Assembly: GCA_013289875.1 (NCBI GenBank)
Contig: JABCZC010000009.1
Span: forward strand, 28,636 to 92,635
Source of the DNA: Acidobacteriota bacterium
GTDB lineage: Bacteria; Acidobacteriota; Terriglobia; Terriglobales; Acidobacteriaceae
Length of the DNA: 64,000 nucleotides
Direction: 5' to 3'
Below, piece by piece: positions 8,734 through 17,737 of the stretch (its first letter is position 1; the number at the start of each line of letters is the position of its first letter). The notes under the pieces were generated by a model that saw only the letters and a list, made by a program, of their open reading frames with translations, did no database searches and was not told where the DNA came from. The position numbers and the translations under genes were made by a program.

Positions 8734-10107
8734 TTGCCTGCTTCTAAAACCATTCCGCCCGATCCCGCCTCGAAACATTTTCGCGCCCCCTGGCTCATTT
8801 TCTGGACGGCCTTCATCCTCCGCGTCCTCACCATCACCCTCGCCCACACCTACCGCATCCGCCCCTTTCAAGATCACTTCCAGTTCGGCTGGGAGATGGG
8901 CCGCATCGCGCGTTCTCTCATCGGCGGCTACGGCTACGCCGACCCCTTCGTTGGCCACACTGGACCCACCGCCTGGGTCCCGCCGCTTTACCCCCTGCTC
9001 ATGGCCGCGGTCTTCAAGCTCTTCGGCGTCTATACGGCAATGTCCGCGTGGGTCCTGCTGACCATCAACAGCGTCTTCTCCGCCGCCATCGCCCCGGCCG
9101 TCTATGAAATCGCCGCCCGCTGCTACAACCGCACGGTGGCGATATGGTCGGCGTGGCTCTGGGCGCTGTATCCGGCTGCGATGCAGTACGCCGTGCACTG
9201 GGTGTGGGAGATGTCTCTCACCACTCTGCTCTTCACCTGGACACTCATGCTGGCGCTGCGCATGCGCGGCATCGGCGAACCCGCCCCCGAGCAAAATCCG
9301 GCCAACACTCGGCGGTGGCTGGGGTTCGGAGTTTTGTGGGGTCTCATCTCCCTTTCAAATGCGACCCTGCTCCTCTTTCTCCCCATTTGCGGTATCTGGA
9401 TCTTCATCGCGCCCCCGAGCGAGCCGGGTGCCCCACCTTCGCGGAGCGAAGCGAAGCTAAGGTGGGTTTCCAGATCCTTGCATCTCGCCCGTGCCGCTGT
9501 CACCGGTCTTCTCTTCTTCGCGTTTCTCTTTCCCTGGATCTGGCGGAACTGGACCGTCTTCCACGCCTTCATCCCGATTCGCTCCAACCTGGGAGCGGAG
9601 ATGTACGCGGGCAGCGGGCCCGGATCAAACGGCTTCGCCTTCATCGCGACCCTTCCTCTGGTCGAGCGCGATCCCGAGACCCTGGCCTATAAGTCTCTGG
9701 GCGAGATCGCCTATGTGAAGCAGCAGGGTGAGAAAGCGAAGGCCTACGTCGCCGCGCACCGGTGGCACTACGCCCGCATCTCTCTCAAGCGTTTTTACTT
9801 TTTCTGGGTCGGCGTACCGCACCCGGCCGAGAGCTCTCCGTGGGGCGAGTACTTCCGCGAGCTGAACTATTGTTTTCTGAGTATCACCGGCTGCCTCGGC
9901 CTCGCCTTGTCTCTAAAAAACCGCGTGCCCGCCGCGGGACTATTTGCCTGGGCCTTCCTGCTCTTGCCACTCACCTACTACTTCATCACCGTCCAGGCCC
10001 GCTTTCGACACCCGCTCGAACCACTCATCGCTATCCTTACGGTCTATCTCTTCCAATCGGCCCGCCCCAGCCGCCCTTCATCCGCTTCTGCGCGTCCCAC
10101 GCCTTGA
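8734..10107 (+). CDS. Polytopic membrane glycosyltransferase-like protein, second tandem copy
   Basis: This 457-residue paralog of the preceding gene shares the GYGYADPFVGHTGPTAWVPP loop, the YNRTVAIWSAWLWALYPAAM segment and the C-terminal PLEPLIAILTVYLFQSA span. The likely role is the same: a GT-C fold enzyme using a lipid-linked sugar in the membrane. The start is a TTG at 8734 with no strong ribosome-binding site. Residues ~231-244 (GAPPSRSEAKLRWV) come from the second copy of the 41-bp repeat. The C-terminus overlaps the convergent GT2 gene by 71 bp. Tandem duplication followed by divergence is the simplest origin. Acceptor and donor are unknown. Confidence 0.75.
   Translation: MPASKTIPPDPASKHFRAPWLIFWTAFILRVLTITLAHTYRIRPFQDHFQFGWEMGRIARSLIGGYGYADPFVGHTGPTAWVPPLYPLLMAAVFKLFGVYTAMSAWVLLTINSVFSAAIAPAVYEIAARCYNRTVAIWSAWLWALYPAAMQYAVHWVWEMSLTTLLFTWTLMLALRMRGIGEPAPEQNPANTRRWLGFGVLWGLISLSNATLLLFLPICGIWIFIAPPSEPGAPPSRSEAKLRWVSRSLHLARAAVTGLLFFAFLFPWIWRNWTVFHAFIPIRSNLGAEMYAGSGPGSNGFAFIATLPLVERDPETLAYKSLGEIAYVKQQGEKAKAYVAAHRWHYARISLKRFYFFWVGVPHPAESSPWGEYFRELNYCFLSITGCLGLALSLKNRVPAAGLFAWAFLLLPLTYYFITVQARFRHPLEPLIAILTVYLFQSARPSRPSSASARPTP
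9426..9466. repeat. 41-bp inverted repeat inside the second GT-C gene
   Basis: This is the more symmetric copy: CCCACCTT near the left end pairs perfectly with AAGGTGGG at the right end, and an inner CTTCGC/GCGAAG pair extends the potential hairpin. It is read in frame as GAPPSRSEAKLRWV. It occupies the equivalent place to the copy at 7962-8002, in the loop after the same transmembrane span, so it may predate the gene duplication. Confidence 0.75.
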
Positions 10108-10843
10108 CATATTTCCAGTGGATATACACCGAGTGATTCAGGTGGTACACCAGCCCTTCCAGTCCATCGAGAAATCCCAGCCGAAAGAAGTAATTCTTAA
10201 CAAACGTCGCGACAGGATTCACCACCGCCAGCCACAGCATCGCCGCCGGCGACCTGGCCTTCCGCTTGTTCACCAGCGCATAAACATTCTCTGAGCTGTA
10301 GTCGTTCATGTGGCTCAGGTAAAGCTCAAAGCTGGGATAAGCGTAGTGAATCAGGTCGCGCCTCAGCTTCCCCTTCGGCCCGTCGAACTGCGGAGTCCCG
10401 TGCGGGCCCACGTTCGTCTCCATCTGCGCGCTGCCCCGGCGCCACAGCCGCAGTTTGTGGTCGGGATAGAACCCTCCATGCCGGATCCATCGCGTCATGA
10501 AAAGGTTTAGCCGCGGAACCCAGTAGGCTTCGTATTCCGGATTCTCGATCGTTTGCCGAATTTCCTCCGCCAGCTCCGGACTCACCAGCTCATCCGCGTC
10601 CAGCAGCAGAATCCAGTCGCTCGTACACTTGCCGATGGCAATCGCCTTCTGCTCGGGATGCCCACGAAAATCTCGATTGAACGAATGCTTCGCCCCGAAC
10701 GACTTCGCGATCTCCGGCGTCCGGTCCACCGACCCCGAGTCGACGATGACGATCTCATCTGCCCACTTTACCGCTTCCAGCGTCCTGGGCAGATTCTTCT
10801 CCTCGTTCGTAGCGATCATCGCCACCGAGAGCGTTACTGGCAT
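10037..10843 (-). CDS. Glycosyltransferase family 2, WaaE/KdtX-like
   Basis: The product is a GT-A fold enzyme with the family start MPVTLSVAMIATNEEKNLPR, the nucleotide-binding line DEIVIVDSGSVDRTPEIAK and the DxD-type motif LLLDADELVSPEL near residue 90. The central RLNLFMTRWIRHGGFYPDHK and the C-terminal GFLDGLEGLVYHLNHSVYIH resemble lipopolysaccharide core glucosyltransferases of the WaaE/KdtX group. A C-terminal hydrophobic patch suggests membrane contact. I start at the ATG at 10843 because homologous N-termini begin there; a GTG at 10861 would add six residues. The last 71 bp overlap the convergent membrane protein gene. Role: probably surface glycan or LPS core assembly. Confidence 0.85.
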   Translation of the reverse strand: MPVTLSVAMIATNEEKNLPRTLEAVKWADEIVIVDSGSVDRTPEIAKSFGAKHSFNRDFRGHPEQKAIAIGKCTSDWILLLDADELVSPELAEEIRQTIENPEYEAYWVPRLNLFMTRWIRHGGFYPDHKLRLWRRGSAQMETNVGPHGTPQFDGPKGKLRRDLIHYAYPSFELYLSHMNDYSSENVYALVNKRKARSPAAMLWLAVVNPVATFVKNYFFRLGFLDGLEGLVYHLNHSVYIHWKYVKAWDAQKRMKGGWGGPIGRDRP

Positions 10844-10953
10844 GCTTACTGTAGACCTCACTTCCTAACATCTACTTTGCCATGCCTCAAACGCAACCTG
10901 CCGAAACCTCAGTCCACTTCGACGAATGAAAGATCTGATGGGGGAGGGGTACC

Positions 10954-12909
10954 TCACCCGCGCGCAAACACTACTACTCCGTTGGCCGGAATCACCACGT
11001 TCGCCGATGTCCCGAAGCCATGCATGGGAGGTCCTGACGCCCACACGCCTCCTCCATTGCCCGCCACCTGGGGATTTACCCAGTTGTCGTAGACATCGCT
11101 GTTGAAGACTTCCGTCCAGAATCCGCCTGAAGGAAAGCCGATCTGGTAGCCCCACCAGGTTGAGTCCGAAAGCGTCCCCACGACGATCACGTCATACCCC
11201 GAGTCCAGCCAGCGATGGTAGGCGATCACCCGGTTCTGGTCGTGGACATGAAATGGATTCACGTTGTCGCCGCGGATCGCGGGCTGGTTCCACCGCAACC
11301 GGATCAGGTCCTGAGTGAAGCGCAGATGGTTGACCATGGCTTGGTCAGCCCCATCCACGCCGGCCCACCAGATCAGGTTGGGAGATGTGGGGTCCCAGTT
11401 CCACTGCTTGTCTTCAAGAAACTCCTGCCCCATGAAGATGTGAGGTATCCCCGGAGCAGTCATCAGCAGCCCCGTCGCAAACCGCGAACGGCTCCGCGCA
11501 TACCAGGAGCGCGAGTTCGAACCGTCGGACAGAGCGGGAATACGGGGCTCTCGCCCGATTGCCACCAGGTCGTGGTTCTCCACGCAGGGAACCGCCATCC
11601 AGCCGTGGCCGAGACCCTGCGGATAGAGATTGCCGGCGATCGAATCGAAGTCGACGTTAGCCCACCCACCCTGCGAGGCCTGTGCGATCGCGTTGCGGAC
11701 GGCGGTTCGCAGCCCGTCAGCTTGCGCCACATCAAAGCCAGTCCCGCCCCAGCTCGTCGGCGTCAGGATCTGTGATGTCGTCCGAAAATAATCGGGATTA
11801 TCGCCCTCCCAGTATTCGGCGTTCAAGATCAGCCGAGGCTTGAGATAGTGAACCGTGTTCGTGAAATTGCAGCAAAAGCTCCAACCCGAATCCTGGTTCA
11901 TCGCCAGAAGATCGCTGATCTCGTCGCAGCGAAATCCGTCGGCGTGGAACTCCTGAATGTAGTGGCTGGCGTTATTGATGAGGAACTGGCTCACCGCCTC
12001 ATTCCACAGGGCAAACGACAGCCCTCCAGCGGTCGATTGATCGGTAAAGTACAAGCTCTGATTCGGATTGTAGGGATCGTCGGCGCGATCGGCGAAGTAG
12101 ATACTGTCGTCGTCGCCTTCAAACCCGCCCGCGTGGTTGTACACCAGGTCGAAGGTCACGGCGATGCCGTAGAGGTGGCACAGATCCACCATCGCTTTCA
12201 GCTGCGCCGGTCCCGTGCTGATGTCGTTGAACGATAAGGGTGAACATCCTTTGTTCCCCAGCATCCGATTGATATTCCCGAGGTATCCATTGAGAGCGTT
12301 CGGATCAGTCACAACGAAGGGAAAATCCGGCGAGAAGAGGTCGGCGCCCTTATAGCCCATCGAGACATCGGACTCCATTTCGTCCACGGGTAGGGGTTGC
12401 AGCACGTTGATGCCGAGCGCCTGCAGATACTCGATCTTCCCGATGACATCAAGGAAGGTGGAGGCTTTCCCCGGCGCACTCGGTGCATATGTCCCGATAT
12501 GCAGCTGGTAGATGATCATGTCCGAGAAGTTGGGTGTGACGAACTGTGCGTCGTGCCACGGATAGGCGTCACTGGAACGGATCAGGCAGCAGCAGATCGG
12601 GAACGGCTGGTCGGTCGCCATCTCTCGCGCATAGGGATCGCGCTTGTAGCCGCTTGAGCCACTGCCTACAACCCAGTAATGATAGGGGTCGCTATCCTTC
12701 GCGTCAGCAATGAATCCCGTCCAGTACCCGTTGCCATCCTTGGCCATGAGCAAATCGTCGGTCTGGCCGGATTGCCACGTTCCTCCGAAGGAACCGTTGA
12801 CATAGACGGCACTCGCTCGCGGCGCCCACAAGCGGAAGGTGGCGCCGCCGCCGTCCACGAGATTTGCTCCCATCGGAGTCGTAGGAAGGATATTCGCCTG
12901 AGAAAGCAT
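10954..12909 (-). CDS. GH13 alpha-amylase family enzyme with N-terminal CBM48
   Basis: This 651-residue enzyme has an N-terminal CBM48-like beta sandwich (residues ~13-100, ATFRLWAPRASAVYVNGSF) and a GH13 barrel. The four conserved regions are visible: DLVYNH at 254-259, GFRCDE at 325-330 with nucleophile Asp329, NAEYWE with acid/base Glu365, and VENHD further on, carrying the transition-state Asp. A C-terminal beta domain follows. It should hydrolyse or rearrange alpha-1,4/1,6-glucans; the motifs do not match a classical GlgB, so branching activity is uncertain. No signal peptide is seen, which suggests intracellular glycogen or maltodextrin use. A strong AGGAGG lies seven bases before the ATG. 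It is divergent from the aldo/keto reductase gene. Confidence 0.88.
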   Translation of the reverse strand: MLSQANILPTTPMGANLVDGGGATFRLWAPRASAVYVNGSFGGTWQSGQTDDLLMAKDGNGYWTGFIADAKDSDPYHYWVVGSGSSGYKRDPYAREMATDQPFPICCCLIRSSDAYPWHDAQFVTPNFSDMIIYQLHIGTYAPSAPGKASTFLDVIGKIEYLQALGINVLQPLPVDEMESDVSMGYKGADLFSPDFPFVVTDPNALNGYLGNINRMLGNKGCSPLSFNDISTGPAQLKAMVDLCHLYGIAVTFDLVYNHAGGFEGDDDSIYFADRADDPYNPNQSLYFTDQSTAGGLSFALWNEAVSQFLINNASHYIQEFHADGFRCDEISDLLAMNQDSGWSFCCNFTNTVHYLKPRLILNAEYWEGDNPDYFRTTSQILTPTSWGGTGFDVAQADGLRTAVRNAIAQASQGGWANVDFDSIAGNLYPQGLGHGWMAVPCVENHDLVAIGREPRIPALSDGSNSRSWYARSRSRFATGLLMTAPGIPHIFMGQEFLEDKQWNWDPTSPNLIWWAGVDGADQAMVNHLRFTQDLIRLRWNQPAIRGDNVNPFHVHDQNRVIAYHRWLDSGYDVIVVGTLSDSTWWGYQIGFPSGGFWTEVFNSDVYDNWVNPQVAGNGGGVWASGPPMHGFGTSANVVIPANGVVVFARG

Positions 12910-13086
12910 TATGACCTCCTGAATAACTGATATCTGAATCTGAATTGGGATGAAATCGAAAGCTGGAACAGCGACGCAGTGGGTTGAGAGTAGCCTACCT
13001 CAGATTTGCGCACTGTCTGATGAAATGTCGAAATTCTCAACCGAGTCCTCAGGCCGGTTGGCGTGAAATCATGGCAGAATAGCGCG

Positions 13087-13938
13087 ATGGCAAGCATCCA
13101 GCCCCCACCCATCCCGGACTTTCTGTACGGTACCGCATGGAAGGAAGAACGCACCGCAACTCTGACCGAGCTTGCCATTGGCATGGGATTTCGGGGCATC
13201 GACACAGCCAATCAGCGACGGCATTACTTCGAGGCCGGAGTTGGCCAGGGGCTTGCCACTGCCTATCGCACAGGAGTGGCACGCCGCGGGGATCTCTTTC
13301 TGCAGACGAAATTCACGTATCAACGCGGTCAGGACCAACGGTTGCCTTACGATCCTGCGGCCCGCGTCTCCCTTCAGGTTGCTCAGTCGATGACCAGTTC
13401 GCTCGAACATCTGGGGACAGACTACGTCGACAGCTACATATTGCATGGACCCTCCTCCAGCTTCGAGTGGACAAATGCGGACGCGGAGGTCTGGGAGGCG
13501 ATAAGAGACGAGCGCGATGCCGGCCGTACCCGTCTCATCGGCGTAAGTAATGTTTCACTCCGACATCTTGAACAGATGGCGCGCATCCACAACGAAGCTC
13601 CTGCATTCGTGCAAAACCGCTGCTTCGCCCGCCTTGGCTGGGATCGCGACGTGCGCATCTTCTGCCAAAAGCGAAAGATCGTCTATCAGGGATTCTCATT
13701 GCTGACTGCGAACCTGGAGGTGCTGCACCATCCAGTGATCGCCGGCATCGCCTCGCACTCTGACGTTACTCCGGCGCAGGTGGTATTCGCTTTCGCTCGC
13801 GCGGTCGGGATGTTGCCAATGACCGGGACCTCCAATGCCGATCACATGACCCAGGACCTGGCCAGTCGCGACTTGGTCCTCTCGCCGGACACGGTGAGGA
13901 AGATTGAGTTCCTGAGTGCCAACGGGCAAGACGCATGA
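13087..13938 (+). CDS. Aldo/keto reductase
   Basis: The AKR tetrad is recognisable: Asp in GFRGIDTANQ, Tyr in the following RRHYFEAGVG, Lys in LFLQTKFTY and His in SYILHGPSS. NADPH-site elements such as RLIGVSNVS and MLPMTGTSNADHM are also present. The family reduces carbonyls with NAD(P)H; the substrate is not predictable. I choose the ATG at 13087 (MASIQPPP) over a GTG at 13063. It is transcribed away from the GH13 gene across ~177 bp that should hold both promoters. Cytoplasmic. Confidence 0.88.
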   Translation: MASIQPPPIPDFLYGTAWKEERTATLTELAIGMGFRGIDTANQRRHYFEAGVGQGLATAYRTGVARRGDLFLQTKFTYQRGQDQRLPYDPAARVSLQVAQSMTSSLEHLGTDYVDSYILHGPSSSFEWTNADAEVWEAIRDERDAGRTRLIGVSNVSLRHLEQMARIHNEAPAFVQNRCFARLGWDRDVRIFCQKRKIVYQGFSLLTANLEVLHHPVIAGIASHSDVTPAQVVFAFARAVGMLPMTGTSNADHMTQDLASRDLVLSPDTVRKIEFLSANGQDA

Positions 13939-14043
13939 CTGGCGATTTGACGGTGATTGCTAGAATAATCCGACTCTCGATTTGTAACCTGGATGATTAA
14001 CCGGGTGATTCGGCGATCCTCATCTTCCGCATCGGAGAACTGC

Positions 14044-16038
14044 ATGCACCCTTTTCGCGTAGCAGCGTTTTCTATGGCCTTCGTTTTTTTTCAGTTCGCC
14101 CAGGCGCAGGCACCTCAACAAATCGTTCCGTCTTCTCCGACTGCGCCGGCTCAGTCGATGGATGACAAGACGCCTCAGGCGATTCCGTCGTCTAGGCATG
14201 CGCTCGAATCCCTCGATCTGGAAGCCTTCTTTGACGGAATCGTTCCTCTGCAGATGGAGCGCTCCGACATCGCGGGCGCGTCCGTGCTGGTTATGAAAGA
14301 TGGACAGCTCCTGCTGCAGAAAGGTTACGGATACTCCGATGAAAAGAAAAAGACTGCAGTGGATCCGGTAACCACGATCTTTCGCCTGGCATCGATCTCT
14401 AAGCTCTTCACATGGGTCTCCGTGATGCAGCTTCAGGAACAGGGTAAGCTCGACCTCGATACCGATGTGAATCGCTATCTGGACTTCCAGATACGGCCCG
14501 CATTTGGCAAGCCGATTACCCTGCGCAACCTGATGACGCACACGGGCGGCTTCGAAGAGGAGAGCCGGGACATCATAATTACGAATCCGAAGCAGGTCGT
14601 TTCGCTGCGCGATTTTCTGATTGCCAATCAGCCCATGCGCTTGTTTCCTCCCGGTAAGATACCGGGATATTCGAACTATGGGGTGGGCCTCGCGAGCTAT
14701 ATCGTTCAGAGGGTAAGTCAGGAACCGTTTGAGCAATATGTAGAAGAGCATATCTTCGCGCCACTGGGCATGACACACTCGACGTTTTATCAGCCGCCAC
14801 CGAAGGCGCTGGCGAGCTTGCCGTCGGAAGGGTACCGCGGCGATACGGAGAAACCGCCGGTGGGATTCGAGATTTTCAACCCTGTGGGCGCGGGTGGACT
14901 GTCGTCGACCGCTACCGACATGGGACGGTTTGGGCTCGCGCTGCTCAACGGCGGCGAGTTGGATGGAAGCCGCATCTTGAAGCCGGAGACATTGGCGGCG
15001 ATGTGGACTCCGCAGTTTCGCGCCAGCGATCAGATGCCGGCGCAGTGCATGGGCTTTTACCAGACCTGGCGCAACAATCTGCGCTGGATCGGCCACGAAG
15101 GCGACCTAATTGCGTTTCACAGCCTCTTCTTCGTTGAGCCGAAAGAGAAGCTTGTGCTCTTCGTCTCCTACAACTCCGCCGGCGGTGGTAACAAGCCGCG
15201 ACCCGAGATCATCGATATGTTTTCGGATCGCTACTATCCGAGCGACAGGAAGCAGGCCTTTATCAGCCTGCCTCGCAAGGAGGTCGCCGCCATCGAAGGA
15301 ACCTATCAGTCAACACGACGTTCGGAGAGCACCCGACTGGCTTCCGGCAATCTCTTCGAACAGCGCAGTGCGACGGTCGATAAAGATGGCATCCTTCACA
15401 TTGAGGACGTCAAGGATCTGCGCGGGCATCCGATCAAGTGGAAGCCGATCGGCAAGGACCTCTGGCAGGAGGTCGATGGGCAGCAGCGGCTGTTCGCTAT
15501 CCGCGATGACCAGGGAAAAGTCGTCCGGCTCGCTATTGATTTCCCGGGAATACAGGCGGAGCGCGTGCCATGGTACGAGAATGGCAGACTGCTGCTGAGT
15601 GCCGTCGGAGGCAGTCTGGCTATACTGGCGGCGGTCGTACTGGCCTCTTTGGCGCGTACCGGTATGAGGATGTTTCTACGCAAACGCCCACGTCCCGCGC
15701 CACAACCCGGGACCCGCTGGCTGCCCTTCATATCCAAGCTGGCCGCGTGGATCTGGGTATCGCTTCTCTCGACGATCTTTATCTTCTTCGCAATGGCCGG
15801 CGACGACCTGAACCCGCCGACGCCAGCGTGGGATAAATATTCTTACCTCATCAACGGAGTCACGGCGCTGGCGCTGTTCATAAGCCTGTTTGCGATTGTT
15901 TCAGGAATTCGCATATGGCGCCGGACTGAACTAAGAAAGATCACGAAGGTAAAGTTCTCGCTCGTGGCCCTGGCATGCCTGATCCTGAGCTGGTTTGCAA
16001 TCCAATGGCATGTGATTGGACCGGTGACGCGGCTCTGA
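14044..16038 (+). CDS. Beta-lactamase-family serine hydrolase with C-terminal membrane segments
   Basis: Signal peptide MHPFRVAAFSMAFVFFQFAQ is followed by a class C beta-lactamase/penicillin-binding fold with SxxK in ASISKLF and Tyr-x-Asn in YSNYGVG. A HEGD element sits near the usual HxG position. A linker domain and four hydrophobic spans follow in the last ~150 residues (LLSAVGGSLAILAAVVLASL, WIWVSLLSTIFIFF, LINGVTALALFISLF, SLVALACLILSWFAI). The catalytic domain would be periplasmic and membrane-tethered. Members act as esterases, D-aminopeptidases or peptidases, so antibiotic resistance should not be assumed. GGAG six bases before the ATG at 14044 supports that start; an upstream in-frame ATG at 13993 is less likely. 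Confidence 0.88.
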   Translation: MHPFRVAAFSMAFVFFQFAQAQAPQQIVPSSPTAPAQSMDDKTPQAIPSSRHALESLDLEAFFDGIVPLQMERSDIAGASVLVMKDGQLLLQKGYGYSDEKKKTAVDPVTTIFRLASISKLFTWVSVMQLQEQGKLDLDTDVNRYLDFQIRPAFGKPITLRNLMTHTGGFEEESRDIIITNPKQVVSLRDFLIANQPMRLFPPGKIPGYSNYGVGLASYIVQRVSQEPFEQYVEEHIFAPLGMTHSTFYQPPPKALASLPSEGYRGDTEKPPVGFEIFNPVGAGGLSSTATDMGRFGLALLNGGELDGSRILKPETLAAMWTPQFRASDQMPAQCMGFYQTWRNNLRWIGHEGDLIAFHSLFFVEPKEKLVLFVSYNSAGGGNKPRPEIIDMFSDRYYPSDRKQAFISLPRKEVAAIEGTYQSTRRSESTRLASGNLFEQRSATVDKDGILHIEDVKDLRGHPIKWKPIGKDLWQEVDGQQRLFAIRDDQGKVVRLAIDFPGIQAERVPWYENGRLLLSAVGGSLAILAAVVLASLARTGMRMFLRKRPRPAPQPGTRWLPFISKLAAWIWVSLLSTIFIFFAMAGDDLNPPTPAWDKYSYLINGVTALALFISLFAIVSGIRIWRRTELRKITKVKFSLVALACLILSWFAIQWHVIGPVTRL

Positions 16039-16110
16039 GCTGGCAGTTAAAGAAACACGAAGACACAGATGGACTTTTTCAATCGGTCGGGTAGCCCGAC
16101 GGGAGCGAGC

Positions 16111-17718
16111 ATGACGGTTCAACGCAGAGAGTTGTTGAAGTTGGCGGGAAGCGGCCTGGGCCTGGCAGCGGTGCCGCTGGCGGCGGTGGCGGCGAACCAT
16201 CCAGGGACGGGTGCGGATAGCCAGGGAAGCCTTGCGGGTTGGCTCAACGTTCGCAGCTTTGGAGCGGTGGGCGATGGCCAGACTCCGGATACAGCGGCCA
16301 TCAACAAGGCCATTGACGCAGCAGCGGTGGCCGGCGGAGGAACAGTCTTTTTCCCGGCAGGCGTCTACGCGAGTTACTCGATCCACCTCAAGAGCAATGT
16401 CTGCCTCTACCTCGATCAGGGCGCAGCCATTCTGGCGGCCTCTACGCCGTTCGAAGGCATGACAACCGGCGGGTACGACGCCGCCGAGCCACAGGGGGCG
16501 TGGGAGCCGTATCAGGACTATGGGCACAACCACTGGCACAACAGCCTGATCTGGGGCGAATCGATCCATGATGTGTCGATCCTCGGGCCAGGGCTGATCT
16601 GGGGCAAAGGGTTGAGCCGCGGCCATGATGAGAAGGCGTTGCCCGACACCACCAAACCGGGGGTGGGCAACAAGGCTATCGCACTCAAGAATTGCTACAA
16701 CGTGATCCTCCGCGATTTTTCGATTCTGCAGGGCGGGTGGTTCGGCATTCTGGCTACGGGCGTGGATAACCTGACCATCGACAACCTGAAGATCGATACG
16801 AACCGCGATGGTATGGACATTGACTGCTGCCGGAATGTCCGCGTGTCGAACTGCACGGTGAATTCGCCGTGGGACGACGCCATCTGCCCGAAGAGCTCGT
16901 TTGCCCTGGGCTATGCGCGGCCGACGGAAAATGTGACGATCACCAATTGCTACGTGACCGGCGACTACGAGCTTGGCTCGCTGCTGGATGGCACCTGGAA
17001 GCGCAGGCCGCCAGGCCCTAAGAATTGGGCGACTGGACGCATCAAGCTGGGAACCGAATCGAACGGCGGCTTCCGCAACATCACCATTTCAAACTGCGTC
17101 TTTGAGAACTGCCGCGGTTTCGCGCTCGAGACCGTGGATGGCGCATTGTGCGAAGACATCACGTTTACCGGCATCGCCATGCGCGGGGTCGGGTATGCGC
17201 CACTCTTCCTGCGCCTGGGAACACGGATGCGCGGGCCGCAGGGCACGCCGGTCGGCATACTGAAGCGCGTGATCCTGAGCAACATCGTTAGCTCGGGTGC
17301 CGGCATCATTCCATCGATTTTGAGCGGAGTGCCGGGACGCAATATCGAAGACATCAAGATCAGCGATGTGTATTTCGAGCAGGTCGGAGGTGGTTCGGCG
17401 GCGCTGGCCGCGATTGAGCCGCCTCTGAAGGAAAATGCCTATCCCGAGCCGAATATGTTCGGCGATCTGCCTGCAAGCGGAATCTTTATTCGCCATGTGC
17501 GCAACCTCGAGGTGAGTAACGTGGAGATTGCGACGGCGCAGGCCGATGCGCGACCGGCCTTCTGGCTGGCCGATGTAGATGGAGCGGACTTCTTCCGTGT
17601 GCGCGTACCGGGCGGGGCACCGGCCTTCGATCTGCGGCGGGTGAAAAACTTCCACAGCTTCGGCAGTCGCTCGATTGCGGACGTGTCGCTGGACAACGTG
17701 GAGACGAAAAAGATATAG
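16111..17718 (+). CDS. GH28 polygalacturonase-family glycoside hydrolase, Tat-exported
   Basis: The product begins MTVQRRELLKLAGSGLGLAA, a twin-arginine type signal, followed by the pectate-lyase-like opening WLNVRSFGAVGDGQTPDTAA and a right-handed beta-helix. GH28 motifs appear in order: TNRDGMDID near the middle (catalytic Asp region), SPWDDAICPKSS with paired Asp, and GRIKLGTES (the RIK motif). The enzyme would hydrolyse galacturonan or a related uronide or rhamnose polymer outside the cytoplasm. GGGAG before the ATG at 16111 and the early position of RR favour this start over the ATG at 16069. The downstream gene is convergent 19 bp away. Confidence 0.88.
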   Translation: MTVQRRELLKLAGSGLGLAAVPLAAVAANHPGTGADSQGSLAGWLNVRSFGAVGDGQTPDTAAINKAIDAAAVAGGGTVFFPAGVYASYSIHLKSNVCLYLDQGAAILAASTPFEGMTTGGYDAAEPQGAWEPYQDYGHNHWHNSLIWGESIHDVSILGPGLIWGKGLSRGHDEKALPDTTKPGVGNKAIALKNCYNVILRDFSILQGGWFGILATGVDNLTIDNLKIDTNRDGMDIDCCRNVRVSNCTVNSPWDDAICPKSSFALGYARPTENVTITNCYVTGDYELGSLLDGTWKRRPPGPKNWATGRIKLGTESNGGFRNITISNCVFENCRGFALETVDGALCEDITFTGIAMRGVGYAPLFLRLGTRMRGPQGTPVGILKRVILSNIVSSGAGIIPSILSGVPGRNIEDIKISDVYFEQVGGGSAALAAIEPPLKENAYPEPNMFGDLPASGIFIRHVRNLEVSNVEIATAQADARPAFWLADVDGADFFRVRVPGGAPAFDLRRVKNFHSFGSRSIADVSLDNVETKKI

Positions 17719-17737
17719 CTGGACGAGACTCCCCGAA

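Noticed and set aside
14044..16038. Calling the serine hydrolase an antibiotic-resistance beta-lactamase
   Set aside because: The SxxK/YxN fold is shared by many peptidases and esterases; the membrane tail and context do not support resistance.
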